Positions 9,920 to 17,723 of a stretch of 64,000 bases of DNA are shown piece by piece. Origin of the DNA: an uncultured Lachnospiraceae bacterium. Lineage in GTDB: Bacteria > Bacillota > Clostridia > Lachnospirales > Lachnospiraceae. The notes beneath the pieces were generated by a model that was given only the letters and a program-made list of their open reading frames with translations, had not been told where the DNA came from and made no database searches. Location: positions 62,001 to 126,000 of the forward strand of contig CAJUSK010000010.1 of the NCBI GenBank assembly GCA_910589075.1, read 5' to 3'. How positions within the stretch are numbered: position 1 is the first letter of the stretch; every line of letters starts with the position of its first letter. The position numbers and the translations under genes were made by a program.

Positions 9920-10243
9920 TTACCGCTCTTCGTACAGTTCAATAATCGCCCCGTCTTTCCACACAAAGGCAAGCCTTGCCCTGCCGCTGCCGGAATCCAT
10001 GGGACCACAGATCACGCTGTCCGCATCCTTTATATACTTTTCCAGATCATCCACTTTATAGGCTACATGGGGATTGTGGTGAAGCACTTCCGGAAACGGT
10101 GTGCCCTCCTCAAATTTCAGATACTCGATTTTGAAATCATAATCGTCCACATTGCTGACCCAGAACTTTGCGCCTTCATTGTAGGTCATGCCGGGTTTTT
10201 TGTTTGTAATCGGTATGCCGATATGCATATATTCAGCAGCCAT
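9920..10243 (-). CDS. VOC (glyoxalase/bleomycin-resistance fold) family protein
   Basis: A 107-residue single-domain protein with the beta-alpha-beta-beta-beta pattern of the vicinal-oxygen-chelate fold: an N-terminal strand MHIGIPITN, PHVAYKVDDLEKYIK in the middle and a terminal strand with AFVWKDGAIIELYE. The His and Glu (IIELYE) are in places where metal ligands occur in VOC enzymes. Start ATG has AGGAG 8 nt upstream. Reaction unknown: lyase, dioxygenase or drug-binding relatives share this fold. Confidence 0.75.
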   Translation of the reverse strand: MAAEYMHIGIPITNKKPGMTYNEGAKFWVSNVDDYDFKIEYLKFEEGTPFPEVLHHNPHVAYKVDDLEKYIKDADSVICGPMDSGSGRARLAFVWKDGAIIELYEER

Positions 10244-10294
10244 TTCCAGCTCTCCTTTCTTTCCGTTGAAAAATTCTCTGTTGACTCTGGTCTA

Positions 10295-10443
10295 CTGACT
10301 CATTTACATTTCGCCAAATGACTTGCCTGAATTTCCATCTGCTGCGTTGTTGTCGGTCAACGATGCCACCGCATCGCCTCCCTCCGCCGCCTTGCAGACT
10401 GAAAATTCATTTTGTGTCATTTGGCTGAAAGTAAATGTGTCAG
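10295..10443. mobile_element. MITE-like 149-bp palindromic element flanked by TA
   Basis: The ends 10295-10322 and 10416-10443 are 28-bp terminal inverted repeats matching at 24 positions, starting CTGAC and ending GTCAG. The dinucleotide TA stands directly outside both ends (10293-10294 and 10444-10445), as expected for a TA target duplication by an IS630/Tc1-mariner-type transposase. The interior is also largely self-complementary around CGATGC-CACC-GCATCG. It encodes nothing and abuts the dhaK stop. Mobility is inferred; only one copy is in this window. Confidence 0.6.
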
Positions 10444-10447
10444 TACA

Positions 10448-11449
10448 CTATCTCTTTGTCAGATACGGTGTATGGCAGGGTGCATTCCACAGACGCAGAA
10501 GTTCATCGTCCATACGGGCCATAAACATCTGAAAACCGGCCTGTTCCTGCACGGTCAGAAGTTCACCCACATAATTTGCCACAATCTCGATATTCTGCTC
10601 TTTTAAAACCGCTTCGCAACGACGGTAAATAATCAACTGTTCCATCAGTGTCGTTGCACCGGAACCATTGATGATCAACATCACCTTCTCGCCGGGCCGG
10701 ATTCCAATATCCTTTACCAGTGCATTGACCATAATATCCGCCGTCTCATCAGCCGATTTCATAGGCTGACGTCCGCCGCCGCCCTCGCCGTGCTGTCCCA
10801 TGCCGATCTCCATATCCTCTTCTCCCAGATCCGCCAGAGCCGCGCCTGTGGACGGATGGGTGGCACCCCGTACCGCCACTGCCAGTGTGGCCATCTGATC
10901 TGCAAATCGCTGGGTTATGGCTGCAACTTCTTCCAGGCTCTTGCCTTCCGCTGCGGCAGCGCCTGCGATCTTGTACGCAGGAATACAGCCTACCAGCCCC
11001 CGGCGATCATCTGCATTCTCCCTGGGCGCATTGGATACGTCCTCCTGTGTCACCACTTTTATCACGTTCAATCCCTGTTTCTTACACTGTTTCATGGTCA
11101 GGTTGCCCGTCAGCATATCTCCTGCATGGTTTAAAACAATATACAGAACCCCTTTTCCTTTGTCTGCCAGCTTGATTGCGTCCACACACGCCTGCGGGCC
11201 GGGCGCCGCAAAAACATCCCCCACAACCGAAATATCCACCATACCTTCGCCTACAAAACCGGATATGGCAGGCTCATGACCGGATCCTCCCTGTGTCACA
11301 ATGGTCACACGGTCCGCGTTCTCCAGCGCCTTGCTGATGATCATATTGTCCTCGCCGCGATACACAATGTCCCGGTTGGCTGCCGCAAGGCCGTCCAGCG
11401 CTTCTGTGGTAAGATTGTCAGGGTTGTTTATAAATTTTTTCATTTTCAT
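10448..11449 (-). CDS. dhaK: Dihydroxyacetone kinase subunit DhaK
   Basis: Substrate-binding subunit that holds dihydroxyacetone (or a related ketose) as a covalent hemiaminal while the partner DhaL delivers phosphate. GGSGHEP at 54-60 and the covalent-binding histidine H220 in GMGQHGEGG are present; 333 residues is normal. GGAGG lies 9 nt before the ATG. It follows dhaL by 22 bp in one operon. The PTS phosphodonor subunit DhaM is not in the window, so donor use (PTS or ATP) is open, and tetrulose kinases such as erythrulose kinases are close relatives. Confidence 0.93.
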   Translation of the reverse strand: MKMKKFINNPDNLTTEALDGLAAANRDIVYRGEDNMIISKALENADRVTIVTQGGSGHEPAISGFVGEGMVDISVVGDVFAAPGPQACVDAIKLADKGKGVLYIVLNHAGDMLTGNLTMKQCKKQGLNVIKVVTQEDVSNAPRENADDRRGLVGCIPAYKIAGAAAAEGKSLEEVAAITQRFADQMATLAVAVRGATHPSTGAALADLGEEDMEIGMGQHGEGGGGRQPMKSADETADIMVNALVKDIGIRPGEKVMLIINGSGATTLMEQLIIYRRCEAVLKEQNIEIVANYVGELLTVQEQAGFQMFMARMDDELLRLWNAPCHTPYLTKR

Positions 11450-11471
11450 AGTATGTATCCTCCTTCTATAT

Positions 11472-12104
11472 TCATGCTATATCCTCCAGGCCCTCCGCCA
11501 GCCCCCGGACAAACAATGCTGCCGATACGGCTCCCGCATCCGGTGTGCCGATTGTCTGTTCATGATAGCTGCGGGCGCGCCCATACTTCGCTACAAATCC
11601 TTCACTGGCTTTCGCCCCGGCCTCTGCGGCCTGTGCTGCCGCCTCCAGTACCTCTTTCACGTCCCCTTTGGCCGCCCTGGCCGCTTCCACCGCGGGGATT
11701 AACGCATCCATCATCGTTTTATCGCCCACCTGCGCCTGGGTAATATCTCCCAGTTCCTGTAAAACCCCTGCAAACATCCGGCGCACACCGTCTGCATCCA
11801 CTTCCTTTTCATCAGCTTCCAGCAGTGCGCCCAGTCCACTGATCAGGGTGCCATACAACGGGCCTGCGGACCCGCCCTTTACCTCCATGGCTGCCATCCC
11901 CAGGTCATCCAGAAATGCCTGCAGGGAACGGTCCCCCCATAAAGGCACCTGCTCCGCAATCAGTCTGGAAATCTTATTCATGGTAATGCCATGGTCCCCG
12001 TCGCCAAAGCGGGAATCAATTTCACTGAGCCGGTCTGCATTCTCTGCCAGCAGCCGCGCTGCCCCCAGCAGCATGGATCCAACCGCCCTGCAATCCAAAA
12101 TCAT
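11472..12104 (-). CDS. dhaL: Dihydroxyacetone kinase ADP-binding subunit DhaL
   Basis: Nucleotide-carrying partner of DhaK. FGDGDHG near residues 33-39 supplies the Asp cluster that binds Mg-ADP, followed by GGSAGPLYG and GDKTMMDAL, both family signatures. The ATG at 12104 (7 nt after GGAGG) gives 210 residues, the usual length; the frame extends to 12125 without a better site. It is first in a dhaL-dhaK operon behind a near-consensus promoter. Confidence 0.93.
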   Translation of the reverse strand: MILDCRAVGSMLLGAARLLAENADRLSEIDSRFGDGDHGITMNKISRLIAEQVPLWGDRSLQAFLDDLGMAAMEVKGGSAGPLYGTLISGLGALLEADEKEVDADGVRRMFAGVLQELGDITQAQVGDKTMMDALIPAVEAARAAKGDVKEVLEAAAQAAEAGAKASEGFVAKYGRARSYHEQTIGTPDAGAVSAALFVRGLAEGLEDIA

Positions 12105-12173
12105 AACCATCCCTCCCTGTGCCATACCAAATGCTGCCCCATCAACTTTGATTCTGTCTATCAGATACCTTTC

Positions 12174-12201
12174 ATTATAAAGGCAATGTTACAAATGTCA
12201 A
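12174..12201 (-). promoter_or_regulatory. Promoter of dhaL-dhaK
   Basis: On the minus strand TTGACA (12196-12201) is separated by 16 bp from TATAAT (12174-12179), ending about 70 bp before the dhaL ATG. Confidence 0.85.
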
Positions 12202-12520
12202 TACAAAAACGATATTCTGCACAATTTTATTTTATTTTTAATATTTTATTTATATTGAATGCACAAAAATGTAAGTTTCTATTTTTTCAACCCTTCTCAG
12301 AAGTTACATATGTAACTTTATTTTCCCTGAAATCTCTATACACATATGCCATCCTTTTTTTAACGTTCTCCTACTCTGTATTTCCTGCCCGGCCAATTAT
12401 CCTATAGCCGTTTTGATCATACCATTGCGCCGCATTTCAGTGTCACGAAATACACTTTTCTGATCCCTTGTACCTTTCGTGTTGATGGAACCGGGCACTG
12501 GCGATTTCATGAACCGAAAT
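12202..12520. other. AT-rich intergenic region with one perfect palindrome
   Basis: No coding frame stands out. The notable feature is an 18-bp perfect palindrome, AAGTTACATATGTAACTT at 12301-12318, about 100 bp upstream of the dhaL -35. It could be an operator for a dimeric regulator acting on dhaL or on the rightward lipoprotein promoter. Otherwise the stretch is a run of A/T tracts. Confidence 0.5.
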
Positions 12521-12550
12521 TTGCACGCAAAAACTTGGCTGTACTATAAT
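12521..12550 (+). promoter_or_regulatory. Promoter for the lipoprotein gene
   Basis: TTGCAC (12521-12526), 18 bp, TATAAT (12545-12550). Transcription from here would give a leader of about 230 nt before the lipoprotein ATG at 12791. Confidence 0.6.
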
Positions 12551-12790
12551 CCAAATAATGAATCGGAATTTATGGAAGGAAGCCAAATGATGGAGCTCAT
12601 ATATAAAAATGTCGCACTTGGAAAGCTAGTGTACCGGGTGAAAACAGTTCCCACTCAGGACCAGTGCAGAGAAACCTGTGAAAATGACAAAATTTTCATA
12701 CCGGATGTTCCAATCCATCCGCCTGGCCCGCTTGCAATATGGGCACCCCGCCTGTATACTGAAAATAAAAGACCACAGGAGGGAATATCC

Positions 12791-13624
12791 ATGAGAAAAT
12801 TATCCGCAGTCCTTATGCTGATGGGATTCCTGCTTTCACTGACTGCCTGTACGGACAACGTTGCCGAACAATCCCGGCCCCAACAGGTTTCGGAAGCAAA
12901 CAGGGAAGTAACCTTTCAGGCTAAGATCGTCGCCATAAAAGACAATGCACTTTTGGTGGAACCGGCAGAAGGTTCTCCGGAAGCTGTATCCGCCGGCCAG
13001 ATCAGTATTCCACTGGCACAAGTCCCCTCTGTACCCGAACCGCAAAACGGCGATATGGTGGAAATCACATACAATGGGGACATCATGGAATCCTCCCCTG
13101 CACAACTGGGAGTACTATATGACATTCATGTCATAACACAGGCAGAATCGGATAACTTCCCCGACGAAAACGAAGGGCCGTCCGAACAGACCATTTCCTA
13201 TGAATACCAATCCGTTTATCTGTCTGTCAGCCTTCCCGATACATGGAATTACAGAATCAGACCTGCAGAAGAAATGCAAACAGAAGAGGATTATGCAGTC
13301 TGTGCCATTGACTTCTGGCCCGCGGCATTTCCCCAGGCGGTTTTTGAGCTGGCATACTACCAGTCATTCGGCATGTGCGGCACAGATGTGACAGTGGAAG
13401 AAATCACATTACCCGGCGGTCTGTCCGGACATCGCTATAAGGAGGAAATCGAAGATACGCTTTGGCTCACCATCATCTTTCGGCAGGAGAATGAAGATCC
13501 GTCCAAAAACGGCTGTTATGTGATCCTGCCCCCTTCCGGCCTTTCCATGCCCGTGTGGGAACAGGTGGAAGGAGAATTTGAGCAGATTCTGCAATCGGTT
13601 CAGACGAAAGCGGCGGACAGATAA
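12791..13624 (+). CDS. Exported lipoprotein with DUF3221-like domain
   Basis: A 277-residue lipoprotein: positively charged MRKL, a hydrophobic stretch and lipobox LTAC (Cys about residue 20) mark signal-peptidase II processing. Residues about 35-120 resemble the DUF3221 small-barrel domain (FQAKIVAIKDNALLVEP ... GDMVEITYNG). The C-terminal half is a second, unassigned domain. AGGAGG upstream of the ATG at 12791 fixes the start. The same frame remains open without a stop back to 12479; that upstream part has no known similarity and is treated as leader. Function unknown. Confidence 0.75.
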   Translation: MRKLSAVLMLMGFLLSLTACTDNVAEQSRPQQVSEANREVTFQAKIVAIKDNALLVEPAEGSPEAVSAGQISIPLAQVPSVPEPQNGDMVEITYNGDIMESSPAQLGVLYDIHVITQAESDNFPDENEGPSEQTISYEYQSVYLSVSLPDTWNYRIRPAEEMQTEEDYAVCAIDFWPAAFPQAVFELAYYQSFGMCGTDVTVEEITLPGGLSGHRYKEEIEDTLWLTIIFRQENEDPSKNGCYVILPPSGLSMPVWEQVEGEFEQILQSVQTKAADR

Positions 13625-13652
13625 TCGTCATCTGCCCGCCGGGATGCATAGT

Positions 13653-14351
13653 TTACAAAATGGCCTGGTTCTCAACCCTGTCTGCAATTTTTTTCCAGTT
13701 CCAGTATCCGTAAACCGCATTGCAGAGATTCACAGACTTCATAATGATAATCAGGACTGCCGACGTATTTCCGGACAGAAATACCAGAATCCACATCACA
13801 ATGGACAACGCATTGACAATCACCCACATGAGCCACTGCTCTGAATAGCGCAGAAGGTACAGCATACTTGCAATCACTGACACAACCGTTGTCAGAGAAT
13901 CCATCCATGCAAAGTTACCGCCCATCCAGGCCAGTATACGGGCATATGCCAAAGTACCCATACCCGTTGCCCCAATGGTGCCCAGTGCAAACAAAGTAGT
14001 CATGGTTCGAAATTTTACTTCACCGGTCTGGGACTGGTTTTTCTTCCAGAGGATGATCGCTGTGGCACTCACCGGAATGGAATAGAGCAGATTGTACATA
14101 ATCTCTCCATACAGCGGGATGCTGAAACAGTTGATCGCATAGAGCAGGCTGTTGAGGATGGCAAAATACAGCCCCGCAATCTTTCCCTTCGCTCCAAGTA
14201 CCAGATTCAGGCTGCTGGACAATGTCAATACCAGCATAAACAGATCTTCCCTCTGAATCGCCCATGCAACCGTCTGAAAGACCAGCACAAAGGCCAGCCA
14301 TGCTTTTTCCAGTGTACTCCAGTCCTTAAAAAATGCTTTTATCCTGTTCAT
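13653..14351 (-). CDS. pnuC: PnuC-family nicotinamide riboside / vitamin transporter
   Basis: Membrane transporter (233 residues, about seven hydrophobic segments) of the PnuC/SWEET-like fold, which moves nicotinamide riboside or related vitamins by facilitated diffusion, with trapping by a kinase. Family-like pieces include WAIQRED, SIPLYGEIMYNLLYSIP and SGNTSAVLIIIMKSVNLCNAVYGYW-type sequence at the C-terminus. The ATG at 14351 overlaps the kinase gene by 26 bp; a TTG eight codons earlier is less likely. The kinase and regulator upstream support an import-and-phosphorylate pathway. Substrate could be nicotinamide riboside, a deoxyribonucleoside or a thiamine-like vitamin. Confidence 0.88.
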   Translation of the reverse strand: MNRIKAFFKDWSTLEKAWLAFVLVFQTVAWAIQREDLFMLVLTLSSSLNLVLGAKGKIAGLYFAILNSLLYAINCFSIPLYGEIMYNLLYSIPVSATAIILWKKNQSQTGEVKFRTMTTLFALGTIGATGMGTLAYARILAWMGGNFAWMDSLTTVVSVIASMLYLLRYSEQWLMWVIVNALSIVMWILVFLSGNTSAVLIIIMKSVNLCNAVYGYWNWKKIADRVENQAIL

Positions 14352-15249
14352 TCCATTTTCCCATCCTTTGTTCAAATTGTTGTTTCTCCATCACCGGCCC
14401 CTGTATACTCACAATTTCAGCCGCAACACAGTTGGCAAAGCGTATGGCGCTCTCTATACTGTATCCTCTGGAAAGCCCCCCGATCACAGCGCCCAGATGA
14501 CTGTCTCCCGCGCCAATGGTATCCACCACCTCTGCCGCTCTGGAAGGTATTCTATGTACCCCATTGCCATCATCATACAGTGCGCCCTCCGCGCCAAGGG
14601 TAATGATCACCAGATTCCCTGTCCGCCTGTACAGATTCCGGGCGGCTTTTTCCGCCTCCAATTCCCCCGACGCTTCTTTCGCCTCTGTTTCATTCAGATG
14701 CAGAATGGGATGAAGTGCAAAAAGAGCCGCTTTCACAAAAGGCTCAATCTGCCCGATGACAGGCCCAGGCGCAAAAAAGAGCTGCTTACCGGAAAGGCGC
14801 TCAAGCCATCTGGCCATTTCCCTGCCGCTTCCGCCGCATAACTGATACCCTGATACATAAACAGTATCATAGAATGTCATATCAATCCCATCAAACCAAC
14901 TCTCCCGGAATGTTGCTTCAATCCCCTGGGATGTGATAAACGTCCGCTCCCCGCCTGCCTCCACCAGATCCAGACACCATCCGTTATCCTGGCTCTCATC
15001 CCGGATCAGAATCTCATACCCGCAGCGCCGCAGCTCCTTTGCAATGATGTCTGCATAATGCCCTTTTCCCACAGGCACACACAAATCATGGTCACAGCCC
15101 ATATTCCGCAGCGTGCCCGCCACATTATAGGCGCAGCCGCCGATGATCATACCGGACTCCCTGCACAGTACATCCTCTCCTGTTTTGGGCAGTGCATCCA
15201 GTCTCACCAGCATTTCAAACAGAGCCGAGCCGATCACCAATGTTTTCAT
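14326..15249 (-). CDS. PfkB-family carbohydrate/nucleoside kinase
   Basis: Ribokinase-fold kinase of 307 residues. The N-terminal GG-A-x-N signature (IIGGCAYNVAGTLRNMG) and the C-terminal DTIGAGDSHLGAV, with the catalytic Asp and anion-hole GAGD, are intact. AAGGAAG lies 7 nt before the ATG. The gene overlaps the regulator upstream by 35 bp and the transporter downstream by 26 bp, so all three are probably translated together. Next to PnuC it likely phosphorylates what the transporter brings in, most plausibly a riboside. Confidence 0.9.
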   Translation of the reverse strand: MKTLVIGSALFEMLVRLDALPKTGEDVLCRESGMIIGGCAYNVAGTLRNMGCDHDLCVPVGKGHYADIIAKELRRCGYEILIRDESQDNGWCLDLVEAGGERTFITSQGIEATFRESWFDGIDMTFYDTVYVSGYQLCGGSGREMARWLERLSGKQLFFAPGPVIGQIEPFVKAALFALHPILHLNETEAKEASGELEAEKAARNLYRRTGNLVIITLGAEGALYDDGNGVHRIPSRAAEVVDTIGAGDSHLGAVIGGLSRGYSIESAIRFANCVAAEIVSIQGPVMEKQQFEQRMGKWNEQDKSIF

Positions 15250-16219
15250 TTTCCCGCTTCCTTTCCGCAGCGTATCCTGCCAAAGTCCCCTCTTCCCAGA
15301 GCGCCCGTACCACCTGTTCCCGCGCTACCATATGCGTAAAGCAGCCACTGTGCAGAGCGCCCCGCAGTGCCCGCACACTGGTATTGGCGGAACAGACACC
15401 CACCACATGGTTGCACCTTTGCAACAATTCCCACGGAATCTGAATGGCAAAATCCTGATCTGAACAGATAATCCTGCCCGCTTCATTATAATAGTAAGCC
15501 AGCAGACGTCCGCAGGCACGCTGCTCCTGCAGACGATTCCCATAACGCGCCACAGAAGCAAAATCAGGAGTCGAAGGATAATTGCTGATATTGACCAGTG
15601 CCGTATCCATCCGTTCCCACTCCCGGCATATCTGCTCATACAGTTCTGTGGAGCAGAGCACCTGTTTCTCCTCCAGACTTTCCGGCAGTGCAGGCAGATA
15701 TAGAAAATGAGGCTCCGCTCCCAGATACTGGGCCAGAAGGCGTACGTTCTCATTGGAATGATAGTTACGGATGGGGAATCCCGCATTTCCCACCAACGGG
15801 CAAATATCGCGTACCAGGCTGTCCGTCTGTGGGTTTTCCTCCAGCCATGCCAAAAGCTGTCCCACAAAATATCCCCATCCCACCCCCAGACATCTGGTAT
15901 GCAATTCCTGCAAAAGCTGTACCGCCCCCTGGGACAGACGCCGATTTGTCAGCCGATCATCCCCGCCGTCCTCCAGGATACGTCCGCCCAACAGCGAAAA
16001 CTCCCGGCAAAGCCGCTCAAGCAGCCCGGACGCCCCACTGCCCGGTTCATGTACCGTAATCTCCACCACCCCAAATTCCCTGGCTTCCGAAAGCATACGG
16101 CTCACCATGGGCCGGGAGACACCCAGTTCCCGCGCAATATCACTCTGCTTTTGATTTTCCAGATAATAACGCCGGGCCACATATGCCAGACGCTGCCGTT
16201 TCTTATAGGTCAGTTCCAT
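15215..16219 (-). CDS. SorC/DeoR-type sugar-binding transcriptional regulator
   Basis: Regulator of 334 residues. An N-terminal helix-turn-helix (QSDIARELGVSRPMVSRMLSEA, about residues 20-42) precedes a SorC effector domain that binds a phosphorylated sugar (VGWGYFVGQLL ... ICPLVGNAG). AAGGAA lies before the ATG at 16219; the frame opens further to 16333 without support. It is first in the operon with the kinase and pnuC, so it probably senses the kinase product. B. subtilis DeoR, the deoxyribonucleoside regulator, belongs to this family. Confidence 0.9.
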   Translation of the reverse strand: MELTYKKRQRLAYVARRYYLENQKQSDIARELGVSRPMVSRMLSEAREFGVVEITVHEPGSGASGLLERLCREFSLLGGRILEDGGDDRLTNRRLSQGAVQLLQELHTRCLGVGWGYFVGQLLAWLEENPQTDSLVRDICPLVGNAGFPIRNYHSNENVRLLAQYLGAEPHFLYLPALPESLEEKQVLCSTELYEQICREWERMDTALVNISNYPSTPDFASVARYGNRLQEQRACGRLLAYYYNEAGRIICSDQDFAIQIPWELLQRCNHVVGVCSANTSVRALRGALHSGCFTHMVAREQVVRALWEEGTLAGYAAERKRENENIGDRLGSV

Positions 16220-16281
16220 ACCGCGCTTCCTTCCCCTGCAGCGTGATGTTGTCTGTGGTGATTTTCCCCTGTAACATCCGT

Positions 16282-16324
16282 TTGCGATTTTTGCAATTAT
16301 AGCACTTCTTCCTGCCTCCTTCAA
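16282..16324 (-). promoter_or_regulatory. Promoter and possible operator of the regulator-kinase-pnuC operon
   Basis: Minus-strand TTGAAG (16319-16324), 17 bp, TATAAT (16296-16301). Just downstream of the -10, TTGCGATTTTTGCAA (16282-16296) forms an inverted repeat TTGC-N7-GCAA, well placed for autoregulation by the SorC-type protein. Confidence 0.65.
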
Positions 16325-16412
16325 GAAATTCATCCAATATACTGTAATTTTATTTCCCTGACACCCCTTTCCTTTCTAAAACACCGGCTCCGATCCCTGA
16401 AAAAACACTGCT

Positions 16413-17003
16413 TTACCGTAAAGAATCCGGACTTTCAAACCGATGCGGGCTTGTACACCAGCCATCCTGATACAAAATCGTCATATACAACGTCTTCTCC
16501 CCATTTGAAACCTTTACAAAGCATACGCCATCCTCAAACCGATCTGTTATTTCAATTTTCTGGTCATAATAATATACCCATACCGTGCCATTCTCTTCGT
16601 ATTTTACAATCGGATCCTGCAGCTGCTCCAACACTTCCTTTTCCGTCAACGGACGTTCGCTGCCATCATCTTCAATGGCAATTCCGCCTCCCCCTACCTC
16701 TTCTGACTGACCGTCTTCCAGCTGATAGGATAAATGATAAGTGCCATCTGTATCATAGGTAAAGACCACATCGGTCTGATCTCCCTCGATCCAGAGCTGC
16801 ATGGTTCTCTGAATGCCTCCGATGTCTGCCGCATATACAACACCGCTCCCTCCTGCTGTCAGCAGACATGCAATCAGTACTGCAGCCGCCGTCCTGCGCT
16901 CTGCTTTTTTGCTCACAGCAGCGATCTTTTCCATCTCCATGGGCATCACGGTGGAAGAATGTAATGCTGAAAACGCCTGTTTATACCTTTCTTTATTCGT
17001 CAT
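16413..17003 (-). CDS. Single-pass membrane protein, probable anti-sigma partner
   Basis: A 196-residue protein with a short cytoplasmic N-terminus (about 1-35), one transmembrane helix (TAAAVLIACLLTAGGSGVVYA, about 38-58) and an extracytoplasmic part of about 135 residues rich in Asp/Glu and Tyr. The ATG at 17003 overlaps the sigma-factor stop and has GGAGG 9 nt upstream, giving translational coupling. By position and topology it is probably the anti-sigma factor for the ECF sigma; no zinc-binding anti-sigma motif (HxxxCxxC) is visible. Confidence 0.7.
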   Translation of the reverse strand: MTNKERYKQAFSALHSSTVMPMEMEKIAAVSKKAERRTAAAVLIACLLTAGGSGVVYAADIGGIQRTMQLWIEGDQTDVVFTYDTDGTYHLSYQLEDGQSEEVGGGGIAIEDDGSERPLTEKEVLEQLQDPIVKYEENGTVWVYYYDQKIEITDRFEDGVCFVKVSNGEKTLYMTILYQDGWCTSPHRFESPDSLR

Positions 17004-17475
17004 TTTCCCAACCCTCCTGTAATTTCTCTCTGAGCAATACACGCCCGCGCATCAGCCGTACCTTGACATTGCTTTCTGACAGTTTCAAAATATTTGCAAT
17101 TTCATGAATCGTATAATCCTCATAATAAAACAAATGAATCACAATACGATATTTCTCCGGAAGATTCATCACCGTTTCAAACAATTCTTCCGATTCCGGA
17201 GTTTCAAATACCAACGTCTCCATAAAATCTTCAAGAGACATTTTATTCTTCCTCCAAAATGCACAATTCATATTTTTGGCTTTATTAATCGCCACCCGGA
17301 TCAGCCATGCACGTATATGCTGCTCACTTTCAAATTCCTTTTTGAATGAATAGTACTGAATGAACGTATCCTGCACAACATCTTTTGCATCTTCTGCATT
17401 TTTACAGATATTGCAAGCAACAATGTAGAGGTTGTTCTGATACTTTTCAAACAGTTCCTGTACTGATTGCCTCAT
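16993..17475 (-). CDS. ECF-type RNA polymerase sigma factor
   Basis: Extracytoplasmic-function sigma of 160 residues. Region 2 covers LYIVACNICKNAEDAKDVVQDTF and IRAWLIRVAINKAKN (about 15-70). Region 4 with a helix-turn-helix is TIHEIANILKLSESNVKVRL (about 123-142). There is no region 1 or 3. It is cotranscribed with the overlapping membrane protein, its likely inhibitor. Target genes unknown. Confidence 0.93.
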   Translation of the reverse strand: MRQSVQELFEKYQNNLYIVACNICKNAEDAKDVVQDTFIQYYSFKKEFESEQHIRAWLIRVAINKAKNMNCAFWRKNKMSLEDFMETLVFETPESEELFETVMNLPEKYRIVIHLFYYEDYTIHEIANILKLSESNVKVRLMRGRVLLREKLQEGWENDE

Positions 17476-17526
17476 GAGTCCTCCTTTTTCCCTGTTATCT
17501 GAATGTCTTTCACTAATAGTACAATT

Positions 17527-17545
17527 CAGACGGTAAAAAGGTTAC
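17527..17545 (-). promoter_or_regulatory. Possible ECF-type promoter motif upstream of the sigma gene
   Basis: Minus strand reads GTAACC (17540-17545) then CGTCTG (17527-17532). Both resemble ECF -35 (AAC core) and -10 (CGTC) elements, hinting at autoregulation. The gap is only 7 bp, far below the usual 15-17, so the motif may be coincidental. Confidence 0.25.
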
Positions 17546-17634
17546 AAAAATGAATTTAAAAATCTGTCTGTTGCACAAAATCCCGAAACAAACAGAAAAC
17601 ACGTTTTGCGCTGTTTCTGTTGTCATGAGTCAAA

Positions 17635-17668
17635 ATACCCTGCCGCTCATTTCTAAGCCGCAGGGTAT
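17635..17668 (-). terminator. Rho-independent terminator of the first chemoreceptor gene
   Basis: ATACCCTGC (17635-17643) pairs perfectly with GCAGGGTAT (17660-17668). On the minus strand it is followed by TTTTG. It is 55 bp past the chemoreceptor stop. Confidence 0.75.
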
Positions 17669-17723
17669 CTGTCTGCTGTCCGGGTATCATTGTCTTTCTG
17701 TTTGAATCCGTATTCTCATATAT

